A stretch of DNA of 40,859 bases from Nocardia brasiliensis NBRC 14402. Its GTDB lineage: Bacteria > Actinomycetota > Actinomycetes > Mycobacteriales > Mycobacteriaceae. The translations under genes and the position numbers were made by a program. Shown piece after piece: positions 1 through 8,673 of the stretch. Within the stretch, counting starts at the first letter, position 1; each line of letters begins with the position of its first letter. Under the pieces are notes generated by a model. The model worked only from the letters and a program-made list of their open reading frames with translations, was not told the origin of the DNA and did not search any database. The DNA lies in contig NZ_BAFT02000082.1 of NCBI RefSeq assembly GCF_000308475.2, positions 1-40,859 on the forward strand, in the 5' to 3' direction.

Positions 1-1
1 G

Positions 2-1210
2 GCGGAGCCGCAGGCGCCCGCCCCGCAGAACCGCGTGTTCCCGGCCCAGGCGCCCACTACGCCGAACCCCGCGCCGGACCCGTCGCTCACCTCGCGCGAG
101 CAGACCCAGAAGGACATCCAGCAGGCCAGGGCGACCAGGCAGAGCGCCGATCCCACCGTGCAGCAGGCCGCGATGGCCGCGATCGACTGCGGCAAGCCGG
201 ATCCGCTCGCGGGCAACGACGACCCGAATCTGCCGCTGGTGACCTGTGGTTCGGACGGCAACGTCTACCTGCTGGACAAGAGCAGGCTCGACGGCCAGGA
301 AATCTCCGACGCCACTTCGGCTTTCGACTCGCGGCGCGCGATGAACGTGGTGCAGCTGAAGTTCAAGTCGACCGGTGCCGAGCAGTGGGCCCAGCTCACC
401 AAGGACATGCTGTACAAGCAGGTCGCGATCACCCTCGACACCAAGGTCATCACCGCCCCGACCGTGCAGGGCGTGCAGACCGACGGCACCAGCGAGATCA
501 GCGGTAGCTTCACCGCGGCCTCGGCCAAGGAACTGGCGAACACCCTGAAGTACGGCTCGCTGCCGCTGTCGTTCGAGACCTCCGAAGCCGAGACCGTGTC
601 GGCGACGCTCGGCCTCTCGTCGCTGCGGGCCGGTCTGCTCGCGGGCGCGATCGGCCTGGCGGTGGTGCTGGTGTACTGCCTGCTCTACTACCGGATGCTC
701 GGCTTCCTCGCCGGGTTCTCGCTGCTCGCCTCCGGCGTCGCGGTATACGGCCTGATCATCCTGCTGGGCCGGTGGATCAACTTCACCCTGGACCTCGCCG
801 GTATCGCCGGTCTGATCATCGGTATCGGCCTGACCGCCGACTCGTTCGTGGTGTTCTTCGAACGCATCAAGGACGAGATGCGCGAGGGCCGCAGCTTCCG
901 TTCGGCCGTGCCGCGCGGCTGGGCCCGCGCCCAGCGCACCAACCTCTCCGGTAAGACGGTGAGCCTCATCGCCTCCGCCGTGCTCTACATCCTCGCGGCC
1001 GGTCAGGTGAAGGGCTTCGCGTTCACCCTCGGCATCACCACGGTCCTCGACGTGATCGTGCTGTACCTGGTCACCGCGCCGCTGATGATGATGGCCTCGC
1101 GCTCGTCCTACTGGGCGAAACCGTCGGTCAACGGCCTCGGAGCGGTACAGGAAATAGCCAGGGAACGTAAGGCGAGCACCGGCGCACTGGTGCGGGAGGC
1201 GTCACGATGA
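2..1210 (+). CDS. secD: Protein translocase subunit SecD (C-terminal part, 5' end outside window)
   Basis: SecD works with SecF in the cytoplasmic membrane and uses the proton gradient to help pull exported proteins through SecYEG. The window begins inside the gene: the frame is open from base 2 and codes for about 400 residues up to the TGA. A proline/alanine-rich stretch comes first, then the periplasmic P1-type region, then hydrophobic segments from about residue 210. The family signature IGIGLTADSFVVFFERIKDE lies in this membrane part, and the RND-like TM bundle continues to near the C-terminus. The stop overlaps the secF start in an ATGA, so the two are translationally coupled. The identification is firm from sequence and order. 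The true start is not visible. Confidence 0.95.
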   Translation, partial: AEPQAPAPQNRVFPAQAPTTPNPAPDPSLTSREQTQKDIQQARATRQSADPTVQQAAMAAIDCGKPDPLAGNDDPNLPLVTCGSDGNVYLLDKSRLDGQEISDATSAFDSRRAMNVVQLKFKSTGAEQWAQLTKDMLYKQVAITLDTKVITAPTVQGVQTDGTSEISGSFTAASAKELANTLKYGSLPLSFETSEAETVSATLGLSSLRAGLLAGAIGLAVVLVYCLLYYRMLGFLAGFSLLASGVAVYGLIILLGRWINFTLDLAGIAGLIIGIGLTADSFVVFFERIKDEMREGRSFRSAVPRGWARAQRTNLSGKTVSLIASAVLYILAAGQVKGFAFTLGITTVLDVIVLYLVTAPLMMMASRSSYWAKPSVNGLGAVQEIARERKASTGALVREASR

Positions 1211-2421
1211 ACAATTCGAGCCCTACCCTGGAGCCGAGTTTCGCGGACGAGATCGACGACGCGAATGCCCCCAAGCACAGCATCTTCGAGCGGCTCTACA
1301 CCGGCACCGGCGGTTTCAAGATCGTCAGCCGGCGCCGTTTCTACTACGGGCTGACCGCGGTGTTCCTGCTGATCTCGTTGCTGAGCATCGGCGTTCGCGG
1401 GTTCACCCTCGGCATCGACTTCGCGGGCGGATCGCGGATCGGCATCCCGGCCGCGGACAATGTCACCACCTCGAAGGTCGAGGACGTCTACGCGGCGACG
1501 TTCGGGCACAAGCCGGTGTCGGTGCAGAAGGTGGGTTCCGGTGCGGCGGCGACCATTCAGGTCCGCTCCGACACGCTGAGCACCAGCCAGGCCGACGAGT
1601 TGCAGACCGCGCTGTTCAACGCCTTCCATCCGAAGGACCGCAGCGGCGCGGAATCGCGCAACGCGATCAGCGTCGCCGAGATCAGCGAGACCTGGGGCGG
1701 TGAGATCACCAAGAAGGCGGTGATCGCGCTCATCGTCTTCGTGTTGCTGACGATGCTCTACATCGCGATCCGGTTCGAACGGGACATGTCCATCGCGGCC
1801 ATCGGATCCCTGTTCTTCAACATGATCGTCACCGGTGGCATCTATTCGCTGGTCGGTTTCGAGGTGACGCCCGCCGCGGTGATCGGTCTGCTCACCATTC
1901 TCGGCTACGTGCTCTACGACAACGTCGTGGTGTTCGACAAGGTCGAGGAGAACACCCGCGGTGTGCTGCATCTGAGCAAGCGCACCTACGCCGAGCAGGC
2001 GAACCTGGCGGCCAACCAGACCCTGATGCGCTCGATCAACACCACCGTCATCGGCATCCTGCCGATCATCGGCATGTTGGTGATCGCGGTCTGGCTGCTG
2101 GGTGTCGGCACCCTGAAGGACCTGGCGCTGGTGCAGCTGGTCGGCATGGTCGTCGGCGCGTATTCGTCGATCTTCCTTGCGGTTCCGCTGCTGGTGTCGA
2201 TCAAGGAACGCTGGGGTCCGGTCGCCGCGCACACCAAGAAGGTGCTCAACAAGCGGGCCGGTGCGGCCGGCGCGCGGGCGGCTTATGAGGCCGATCGCCG
2301 GGTCACCGCCGCGACCGGCCGGTCCTTCGGCGACGACGAGCCGCGCAGGCCCCGTGATCCCGGCCAGGCTCCCCGACCGGGCGCGCGCCCGAGCGGCAAA
2401 CGGCAGAAGCGGCGGCACTGA
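1207..2421 (+). CDS. secF: Protein translocase subunit SecF
   Basis: SecF is the partner of SecD in the accessory SecDF complex of the export machinery. The 404-residue product starts at the ATG overlapping the secD stop. It has one TM segment near residue 45-70, a periplasmic P1-like domain beginning with the conserved GIDFAGGSRI, then five TM segments from about residue 175. The membrane motif LYDNVVVFDKVEEN is visible at about residue 236. The C-terminal tail of about 70 residues is basic and arginine-rich, typical of actinobacterial SecF. It lies in a secD-secF-lipoprotein-apt series on one strand. Confidence 0.96.
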   Translation: MNNSSPTLEPSFADEIDDANAPKHSIFERLYTGTGGFKIVSRRRFYYGLTAVFLLISLLSIGVRGFTLGIDFAGGSRIGIPAADNVTTSKVEDVYAATFGHKPVSVQKVGSGAAATIQVRSDTLSTSQADELQTALFNAFHPKDRSGAESRNAISVAEISETWGGEITKKAVIALIVFVLLTMLYIAIRFERDMSIAAIGSLFFNMIVTGGIYSLVGFEVTPAAVIGLLTILGYVLYDNVVVFDKVEENTRGVLHLSKRTYAEQANLAANQTLMRSINTTVIGILPIIGMLVIAVWLLGVGTLKDLALVQLVGMVVGAYSSIFLAVPLLVSIKERWGPVAAHTKKVLNKRAGAAGARAAYEADRRVTAATGRSFGDDEPRRPRDPGQAPRPGARPSGKRQKRRH

Positions 2422-2438
2422 CACAGGCAGGGGAGTTC

Positions 2439-4160
2439 ATGCGAAAGCCACGCAGCCGGACGGTCCGCCTGCTCGCGGTACTGGCCGCGGGCGTCACCGC
2501 CGCCGGACTGGCGGCCGGGTGCTCGAGCAAGAACCAGGTGCCGTCCATCGGTTATGCCGTGGATGCCACCATCGCCACCTACAACGGCGGCAGCACGCTC
2601 GGCGTGAGCTCCGGTGCTGCCGCCGTGTTCGGCCGGGTGCTCACCGGGTTCTTCTACACCGGGCCGGACGGTCAGCAGGTCGCCGACACCGATTTCGGCA
2701 CCGCCAAGGAGACGCCCGCCGAGCAGCAGACCATCCAGTACCGGCTCAATCCCGACGGGGTGTACTCCGACGGCGTGCCGACCTCCTGCGACGACCTGGT
2801 GCTCACCTGGGCGGCGCGCAGCGGCCGGTTCACCAAACCCGGTGACCGGGGCCCGATTCCGGCGTTCGACGCGGCGAGCACCGCGGGCTACGCCGATATC
2901 GAGCGGGTGGACTGCCAGCCCGGTTCCCGCGACGCCCTCGTGGTGTTCCGGCCGGATCGGCGCTACGCCGCCTGGCGCACGCTGTTCGCGGCCGGGGAGG
3001 TGTTGCCCGCGCACATCGCGGCGCAGGCGGCGAACGTGCCGAACATCGTGTCGGCGGTGCAATCCGGCGACGGGAACGCCATCGGGCGGATCGCCGAGTT
3101 CTGGAACACCGGCTGGAATCTGAAGCCGGGCAAGCTGGACCTGACGCGGTTCCCCTCCTCCGGGCCGTACCGGATCGAATCCTTCAGCGAGAAGGACGGT
3201 TTGGTGCTGGTGTCGAACGAGCGGTGGTGGGGTCGCACGCCCGCGACCGGCCGGATCCTGGTGTGGCCCAAGAACGTCGACCTGAAATCCAAGGTCGGTG
3301 ACAGCGCGATGGGCGTCATCGATATCGGCGCGGGATCGGTGAAAGACCTGAATCTGGACGGATTCCGGGTGGAGAACCTGCCCGGGCGCGGCGCCGAGCA
3401 GTTGGTGCTCGCCACCGGGGGCGTGCTGGGCTCCGCGGAACTGCGCCGGGCGCTGGCCCTGTGCGTGCCACGCCAGGCGCTGTTCGAGAAGCTGGGACAG
3501 GTCAAGGACGCGCCGAAAACCGGTCTCGGTTCTGGGCCGCTGAACACCCATATCGTGCAACAGGATTCGCTGTACTACGGCCCGGCGGCGGGCGCGGGAA
3601 GCAAGTTCGGCGGCGGCGACGCGGGTGGTGCCACGCAGGCCGTCGCGGCGTCCAAGGCGCAGAACCCGACCATCCGGATCGGTTATCTGCGCCCGGACGA
3701 CCGGCGCGCGCAGACCGTGGCGATGATCACGGAGGCGTGCAAACCGGCGGGCCTCACGATCGTCGACGCCGGTGCCTCGGATTTCGTTCCCACCCAGCTC
3801 AGCGAGGGTAAGGTCGACGCGATCCTGGCCAGTACCGCGGCCGCGCCCGGGCCGGCCGGGTCGCTGAGCGGCGTCGTCGCGGCCAGTTCGTTGCGCACCG
3901 GTAGCGGGCTCAATTTCGGGCGATTCGGCAACGGCCGTTACGATGCGATCACCGATCAGCTTGCGGTCGACGACAACTCGACCACACAGCTGAATCTGCT
4001 CACCGAAGTCGAGAACCTGCTGTGGGCGGAGTTGCCGAGCATCCCCCTGTTTGCCACCCCGCGCACCATCGCGTTCGGCGGCGGCCTGCAGAACGGGATA
4101 CCCGCGCCCAGCCAGGCCGGAACCGGGTGGAACATGGACCGCTGGGTGTTGAAGCGGTGA
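2439..4160 (+). CDS. ABC transporter substrate-binding lipoprotein, SBP family 5 (Rv2585c-like)
   Basis: The 573-residue product begins with a basic N-region, a hydrophobic stretch and a lipobox LAAGC with the cysteine at about residue 28, so it should be an exported lipoprotein. The mature part resembles peptide/solute-binding proteins of SBP family 5, with an LPSIPLFATPRTIAF-type C-terminal region and a final tryptophan-rich segment. The start ATG has a good Shine-Dalgarno (GGGGAG) and lies 17 bases after secF. The position between secF and apt matches M. tuberculosis Rv2585c and the corynebacterial dciAE-like gene. No permease or ATPase gene lies beside it, so its transport partner, if any, is encoded elsewhere. 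Its substrate cannot be told. Confidence 0.88.
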   Translation: MRKPRSRTVRLLAVLAAGVTAAGLAAGCSSKNQVPSIGYAVDATIATYNGGSTLGVSSGAAAVFGRVLTGFFYTGPDGQQVADTDFGTAKETPAEQQTIQYRLNPDGVYSDGVPTSCDDLVLTWAARSGRFTKPGDRGPIPAFDAASTAGYADIERVDCQPGSRDALVVFRPDRRYAAWRTLFAAGEVLPAHIAAQAANVPNIVSAVQSGDGNAIGRIAEFWNTGWNLKPGKLDLTRFPSSGPYRIESFSEKDGLVLVSNERWWGRTPATGRILVWPKNVDLKSKVGDSAMGVIDIGAGSVKDLNLDGFRVENLPGRGAEQLVLATGGVLGSAELRRALALCVPRQALFEKLGQVKDAPKTGLGSGPLNTHIVQQDSLYYGPAAGAGSKFGGGDAGGATQAVAASKAQNPTIRIGYLRPDDRRAQTVAMITEACKPAGLTIVDAGASDFVPTQLSEGKVDAILASTAAAPGPAGSLSGVVAASSLRTGSGLNFGRFGNGRYDAITDQLAVDDNSTTQLNLLTEVENLLWAELPSIPLFATPRTIAFGGGLQNGIPAPSQAGTGWNMDRWVLKR

Positions 4161-4197
4161 CAGGTGCTGTGGGTGCAGTGATGATGGAGAGGTGTCG

Positions 4198-4770
4198 ATG
4201 AGTAAGCACGCGGCGATCGAGTCCGACGAGCTAGCCGCCCAGCGGACCAGCCTGGCCGCGGACGCGGTCGAGCGTTTGACCCGCTGGCGTGACGACTTCC
4301 CCACCCCGGGAGTCCGTTTCGCCGATCTGACCCCGGTGTTCGCGGATGCCGAGGGTTTCCGCACCGTCATCGATTGCCTCGCGCACATCGCGCCCGACGC
4401 CGACCTGGTGGCCGGCGTCGACGCCCGCGGCTTCCTGATCGGCGCCGGCGTGGCCGCCAGCCTCGGCACCGGCGTGATCGCCGTCCGCAAGGCGGGCAAA
4501 CTGCCACCGCCGGTCCTCGAGCGCGAATACGAACTCGAATACGGCACCGCCGCGCTCGAGATCCCCGCCGACGGCGTCCCGCTCGCGGGCCGCCGGGTGT
4601 TGCTGCTCGACGACGTGCTCGCCACCGGCGGCACCCTGGCCGCGGCCGCCGACCTGTTCCGGCAGGCCGGCGCCGAGATCGTCGCGGCCGCCGTGGTTCT
4701 GGAACTCACCTTCCTCAACGGCCGGGAGCGTCAGGGTGATTACCCGGTGACGTCCATCGTTCAGGTCTGA
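4198..4770 (+). CDS. apt: Adenine phosphoribosyltransferase
   Basis: APT makes AMP from adenine and PRPP in the cytosolic purine salvage pathway. The product has 190 residues. It contains the type I PRTase PRPP-binding motif VLLLDDVLATGGT at about residues 136-148, and the APT-type VAGVDARGFLIGAGVA loop at about 71-85. The ATG at 4198 is preferred over the in-frame GTG at 4192 because GGAGAGG at 4186-4192 is five bases from the ATG but touches the GTG. In related genomes relA follows at once. Here the next gene is a convergent methyltransferase and relA is 26 kb away. Confidence 0.95.
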   Translation: MSKHAAIESDELAAQRTSLAADAVERLTRWRDDFPTPGVRFADLTPVFADAEGFRTVIDCLAHIAPDADLVAGVDARGFLIGAGVAASLGTGVIAVRKAGKLPPPVLEREYELEYGTAALEIPADGVPLAGRRVLLLDDVLATGGTLAAAADLFRQAGAEIVAAAVVLELTFLNGRERQGDYPVTSIVQV

Positions 4771-4797
4771 CGCTGTCCTGGGTGGGCGAGCCCGGGG

Positions 4798-5541
4798 TCA
4801 GTTGACCGCGGCGACGATGTGGCGGCGGCCGTACTGCCAGATCGATCCGGCCGTTCGGAAACCCGCCGCCCGCAACAGGTTCAGGTGCTCCTCATAGGTG
4901 GTGCCACTGTCGGACGGGTGCTCCCAGCGGCGGACTTCGCGTTCGGCGACGGCCGTGGCCAGTTCCGGTTCAGCGGTGATGGCGCTCCACCAGTCGGCCC
5001 AGTTCTCGCGATCCGTGACGCCTTCCCGTTCCAGCTGCCGGGTGCCGATGGCCTCGTGTAGCTGGTCGATATCCGTTGCGTGCGTGGCCATATCGTCGCC
5101 GTTGAGCAGGATGCCGCCGGGGCGGAGCAGTTGCGCCGCTTGGCGGTAGAGCGCGGCGAGCTGATCGGAGTAGAGCCAGTGCAGGGCGGTGGTGCTGACG
5201 ATCGCGTCGATCTGACCGGCGGGCAGTCCGGCCGCCCAGGCCGGATCCGCGAGATTGTGGTCGACGAGCTCGAATCCGTATGCCGTGCGCGCCAATTCGA
5301 GCAGCACCGGGTCGGCGTCGATACCGATGACGCGGGCCTGGGGCAGCCGTTCCCGGATGCGGGCGCCGAGTGAGCCGGGGCCGCATGCCACGTCGAGCAC
5401 CACCGGGTCGGGGCGGTCCGCGTTGGCGGCCACCGCATCGGCGATCACCGCGAACATGAGTTCGCGATCGGGCAGGTACCCCTCCTGCTGGCGATCCCAG
5501 CGATCGATCCAGGCATGGGCGAGGGTGGGTGTCAACGACAT
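4798..5541 (-). CDS. SAM-dependent class I methyltransferase (trans-aconitate methyltransferase-like)
   Basis: The 247-residue product carries a class I methyltransferase fold. Motif I, VVLDVACGPGSLGARI, is at about residues 45-60, followed by the acidic VIGIDADP of motif II and STTALHWL, which resembles the trans-aconitate 2-methyltransferase group. The substrate cannot be told. The start at 5541 is chosen because ACGGAG lies six bases upstream. An earlier in-frame ATG at 5571 would need translation across the shared promoter region. It diverges from the CGNR gene, with 58 bases between the starts. The Shine-Dalgarno itself sits inside a perfect dyad (5543-5557), which hints at direct local control. 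Confidence 0.85.
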   Translation of the reverse strand: MSLTPTLAHAWIDRWDRQQEGYLPDRELMFAVIADAVAANADRPDPVVLDVACGPGSLGARIRERLPQARVIGIDADPVLLELARTAYGFELVDHNLADPAWAAGLPAGQIDAIVSTTALHWLYSDQLAALYRQAAQLLRPGGILLNGDDMATHATDIDQLHEAIGTRQLEREGVTDRENWADWWSAITAEPELATAVAEREVRRWEHPSDSGTTYEEHLNLLRAAGFRTAGSIWQYGRRHIVAAVN

Positions 5542-5542
5542 G

Positions 5543-5590
5543 AGTAACTCCGTTACTGTCATAAGCATCAACGACAGTGACGACTGTAGC
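5543..5590. promoter_or_regulatory. Divergent control region with repeated dyads between methyltransferase and CGNR gene
   Basis: Three symmetric elements crowd into under 50 bases. The first is AGTAAC-TCC-GTTACT (5543-5557, perfect). The second is GTTACTGTC (5552-5560) facing GACAGTGAC (5573-5581), eight of nine matches. The third is ACAGT-GACG-ACTGT (5574-5587, perfect). The recurring half-site is close to TACTGTC. The first dyad covers the methyltransferase ribosome-binding site. The CGNR-type protein encoded next door is a natural candidate to bind here, which is an inference. Confidence 0.5.
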
Positions 5591-5599
5591 GAGAGTGAG

Positions 5600-6187
5600 G
5601 TGACTGATCAAGTGCATTTAGACAGTCACGCGTTGGGTGTGGTCGAAGACGGTGTCGCGTTGATCAACGCCGCGGTCCCCGGTGAGCGCCGCGGCAAGCC
5701 CTACCCGCCGGCCGCCGACGACGCGGAACTGCACGCGCGGATGGACGGCGTGGTCTCGACCCTGTTCGGCGTGCACGCGCAACCCGAGGACGCCCCCGGC
5801 CTGGCCCGCGCGGCTGCGCAGTTGCGGCAGGTCTTCGACGCGGTCACCGCCGACGACATGGATTCCGCTGCCGCCCAGATCAATTCGATGATCACCGAGT
5901 ACGGTGCGCGACCGACCCTGATCCGGCACGGCACCCAGCCGTGGCATCTGCACTTCCACGCCCCAGACGCCGCGCTGGTGCCCGGCATCGCCGCCGCGTG
6001 CGCCGTCGGCCTCGCCTACGTCCTCGGCAGCGAGCACGCCGACCGCATCGGCCTGTGCTCGGCCGGCAACTGCGACCGCGCCTACCTCGACACCTCCCGC
6101 AACGGCACCAAACGCTTCTGCAGCACCGCCTGCCAGAACCGCGCCAAGACCGCGGCCTTCCGCGCCCGGCGCGCCGCGAACACCTGA
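5600..6187 (+). CDS. CGNR zinc-finger domain protein (ABATE-type N-terminus)
   Basis: The 195-residue protein belongs to the actinobacterial ABATE plus zf-CGNR family, thought to act as transcriptional regulators or stress proteins. The N-terminal 145 residues contain the LINA and HLHFHAPD elements of the ABATE part. The C-terminal about 45 residues form the treble-clef-like zinc site: CSAGNC, then RFCSTACQNRAKTAAFRARR. The signature CGNR is CQNR here. The GTG at 5600 follows GAGAGTGAG closely. A second in-frame GTG is at 5612. The reading frame is open much further upstream, but only as an overlap with the divergent methyltransferase. It may control that neighbour. Confidence 0.85.
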   Translation: MTDQVHLDSHALGVVEDGVALINAAVPGERRGKPYPPAADDAELHARMDGVVSTLFGVHAQPEDAPGLARAAAQLRQVFDAVTADDMDSAAAQINSMITEYGARPTLIRHGTQPWHLHFHAPDAALVPGIAAACAVGLAYVLGSEHADRIGLCSAGNCDRAYLDTSRNGTKRFCSTACQNRAKTAAFRARRAANT

Positions 6188-6209
6188 GGTTCCGGGCGGA
6201 AGTGGTTGT

Positions 6210-6883
6210 TCAGGAAGGGATTCCGGCGACCAGTCCGTCGATCAGGTGGCCGATCGCGGTGGTGGTGCGGTATGCGTCGCGGATGGTCGCCCATTTCGGG
6301 AGCATGCGTACGGTGGTGGGGAACTCGGCCAGGATCTCGTGGTCGGCCTGATCGGTCCAGCGGGGCGGGGGTCGCCGCGATGCGCGGCTTCGGCGCGTTC
6401 GGCTTCGGCGCGGCGCATCATGAGTTCGCCGAGTACGAAACGCCAGATGGCGGAGTACATGTAGCCGGCGTAGTCGTCGGTGGCGCCGAGCCGGGTCGCG
6501 GTGTCGACGAATTCGTCGAGAATCCACATCGCCGCGCGGCCGAAGGATTCGCCGCTGACGAGAATATCGGCGACCCAAGGCATTTGATGTAGGACGTCGA
6601 TCAGGTAGGCGACGATCGCGACGAGCCGGTCCCGGGGGTCGGCGGGCAGGTCCGGGCGATCCAGTTCGTCCGCGCGGGCGCTGAGGACGGCGATCATCAG
6701 TGCCGCCTTGGTGGGGAAGTGGTGATAGACGGCGGCGGTGCTGACGCCGAGTTCGTCGGCGAGCTTACGCATGCTGAAGGCTTGCGCCCCGCCTGTGGTG
6801 AGCAGCCGCGTGGTGACGGTCACGACGTCGTCGCGGTGCACCCGGATCGGTCGGCCGCGCCTGCGGGTCACGTTGCTGCTCAC
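6210..6883 (-). pseudogene. TetR-family regulator, frameshifted in its C-terminal third
   Basis: The N-terminal 60 residues form a clear TetR helix-turn-helix (MRKLADELGVSTAAVYHHF), followed by a helical ligand domain. From the GTG at 6883 the frame reads well to about residue 172. It then degenerates into arginine/proline-rich sequence and stays open to 6242. A convincing TetR C-terminus (WTDQADHEILAEF and onward to LIDGLVAGIPS) is in the next frame and ends at 6210. Adding one C to the C5 run (6367-6371) would join the two into 224 residues, the usual length. So this is either a real one-base deletion or a sequencing error. It diverges from the MFS pump at 6976, the usual repressor/pump layout. 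The second GTG at 6871 is another possible start. Confidence 0.82.
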
Positions 6884-6975
6884 CCTCTCATTCTGCGGAT
6901 CGAGGCTCTCGACACTCAGGTAAGGCTGTGCTAACTATATTAAACACACGCGTTACTTAATTATGGAGGTTTGTC
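6884..6975. promoter_or_regulatory. TetR/MFS divergent intergenic region
   Basis: These 92 bases are notably A+T-rich around 6920-6965 compared with everything nearby, with TATATTAAAC and TTACTTAATTA. They must hold the promoters of both divergent genes. GGAGG at 6965-6969 is the ribosome-binding site of the MFS gene, six bases before its GTG. I could not find a convincing long dyad for a TetR operator. Confidence 0.5.
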
Positions 6976-8403
6976 GTGACAGAGCGAACCGGCGCACGCA
7001 AGGGGTGGGCGCTCGGCGTCGTATTCCTCGTGATGTTCCTTGTCTCCCTGGATCTTTCGATCGTGAACGTGGCACTGCCCGCGATCGACGAGACGTTGAA
7101 TTTCGGTCCGTCCGGGCTCAGCTGGGTGATCAACGCCTACCTGCTCACCTTCGCCGGGCTCATGCTGCTCGGCGGCAGGCTGGCCGACCTCACCGGCAAG
7201 CGCACGCTGCTGCTCGCGAGCCTCGGTCTGTTCGCGCTCGCCAGCGCGTGGGGTGGGGCGGCGCAGCACGGTTGGGAGTTGCTCGCGGCGCGGGCGCTGC
7301 AAGGCGTCGGCGCCGCGGTGCTGGCGCCGATGACGTTGGCGCTGGCGACCTCGGAATTCCCGGAGGGGCCCGAGCGCACGAAATCCATGTCGGTGTGGGG
7401 CGGGGCGGGAGCTGCCGGCGGCGCGGTCGGCGTGGTGCTCAGCGGCGTGCTGACCGATCATCTCGGCTGGCGCTGGGTGATGTGGGTGAACCTGGTGTTC
7501 GTCATCGCGGCCGCGGTGGCGGTGCAGCGCGGCACCGACAACCGGGTGGCCGCGCGGCGCGGCCGCCCCGACGTGCTCGGCGCGGCACTGGTCACCTTCG
7601 GCACGACGGCCCTGGTGCTCGGGGTGATCGCCACGGAAAGCCATTCGTGGGGTTCGCTGCGGGTGCTCGGCTGGTTCGCCGCGGGCGCGGTCCTGCTCGC
7701 CGGATTCGCCTGGGCCGAAACAAGAGCCGCGGATCCGCTGGTGCCGCTCGAATTCCTGCGGCGGCGCTCGCTGCTCGGCGCCACGCTGTTCGGGTTCATG
7801 CTCACGTCCGGGCAGATCGCCAGCTTCTACTTCGTCGCCCAGTTCCTGCAGCGGGTGCTCGGGTACAGTCCGACGCTCACCGGGGTGGCGTTCCTGCCGT
7901 TCTGCGTGGGCGTCGTGATCGGCCTGCGGATCGCGATGGTGGTGACCCCGAAGTGGGGTCCGCGTCCGGTGCTGCTGGTCGGCGGGCTGGTCGGTGCGCT
8001 CGGGCTGCTGTGGTTCGGCTTCGCGGATCCGTCGACCACTTTCCTGACCGGCCTGCTCGGTCCGTCGCTGGTGGGCAGCATCGGGATCGGTGCGTCGGTG
8101 GTCGCGATGGGTACCGCCGCGGTCGCGGGCGTGCCCGCCGAACAGTCCGGGCTCGCGTCGGGCGTGCTCAACAGCGTCCGCCAGCTCGGCGGTTCGCTCG
8201 GCCTGGCCGTCCTGGTGACGATCTCCGCCCAGGTCATCGGAAACGACAGCAGCAGAGCGTCCTTGGCGGACGGTTACACCACGTCGCTGTGCCTGGCCGC
8301 CGGTCTGCTCGCCGCCGGGGCCGTCATCGGCACGCTGGTCCTGCCGAAGGCGGTGCGGGCGCAGCCGCCGACGGAGATCGCGGTGGCGGCAGCGGTGGAG
8401 TGA
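6976..8403 (+). CDS. MFS drug efflux transporter, DHA2 (14-TM) family
   Basis: The 475-residue membrane protein is a proton-driven multidrug exporter of the EmrB/QacA type. Motif A appears as GGRLADLTGKR after TM2 (about residues 70-80). The N-terminal LDLSIVNVALPAI is the DHA2 motif D1. The motif C region is at about residue 150 (GAAGGAVGVVLSGVLTD). There are roughly 14 hydrophobic segments. The GTG start has a textbook GGAGG six bases upstream. It diverges from the frameshifted TetR gene; if that break is real, the pump may be derepressed. A GC-rich hairpin follows at 8426-8450. The substrate is unknown. Confidence 0.92.
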   Translation: MTERTGARKGWALGVVFLVMFLVSLDLSIVNVALPAIDETLNFGPSGLSWVINAYLLTFAGLMLLGGRLADLTGKRTLLLASLGLFALASAWGGAAQHGWELLAARALQGVGAAVLAPMTLALATSEFPEGPERTKSMSVWGGAGAAGGAVGVVLSGVLTDHLGWRWVMWVNLVFVIAAAVAVQRGTDNRVAARRGRPDVLGAALVTFGTTALVLGVIATESHSWGSLRVLGWFAAGAVLLAGFAWAETRAADPLVPLEFLRRRSLLGATLFGFMLTSGQIASFYFVAQFLQRVLGYSPTLTGVAFLPFCVGVVIGLRIAMVVTPKWGPRPVLLVGGLVGALGLLWFGFADPSTTFLTGLLGPSLVGSIGIGASVVAMGTAAVAGVPAEQSGLASGVLNSVRQLGGSLGLAVLVTISAQVIGNDSSRASLADGYTTSLCLAAGLLAAGAVIGTLVLPKAVRAQPPTEIAVAAAVE

Positions 8404-8425
8404 CAAAGGCAGCACGAATTTCGGC

Positions 8426-8450
8426 GGGGCCGGTGTGAATATCCGGCCCC
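8426..8450 (+). terminator. Hairpin after the MFS gene
   Basis: GGGGCCGG and CCGGCCCC form a perfect 8-bp GC stem with a 9-base loop, 23 bases after the MFS stop. There is no T-run, as is common for actinobacterial terminators. The rest of the gap up to 8673 shows no gene. Confidence 0.6.
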
Positions 8451-8673
8451 ACCGGTATATTCCCGGCGGTCCTCGAGTTGACGTGGCCAGTTCCGACCGG
8501 ACGGTTCATGAGAATTACCCCCAGTTGTCACGGCTTCCCCAGTCCTCGGGTGCTGACGTAGGCTGAGCTCGATAATTCTGTCGGGTGGTGCAGGGGGATA
8601 CGCGGGTAATTCATCAGAAGTCTTTTTCTTGCTGCTCGGAATTTGCGGAGTCCGGACCGTTGGGGATACAGCC

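Noticed and set aside
2283..4718. Open frame of 811 codons antisense to the lipoprotein and apt genes
   Set aside because: Same reason: shadow of real genes, low-complexity R/G/A/Q composition.
6884..6975. TetR operator dyad
   Set aside because: Only 4-bp complementary pieces (TAAC and GTTA) were found, which is expected by chance in an AT-rich stretch.
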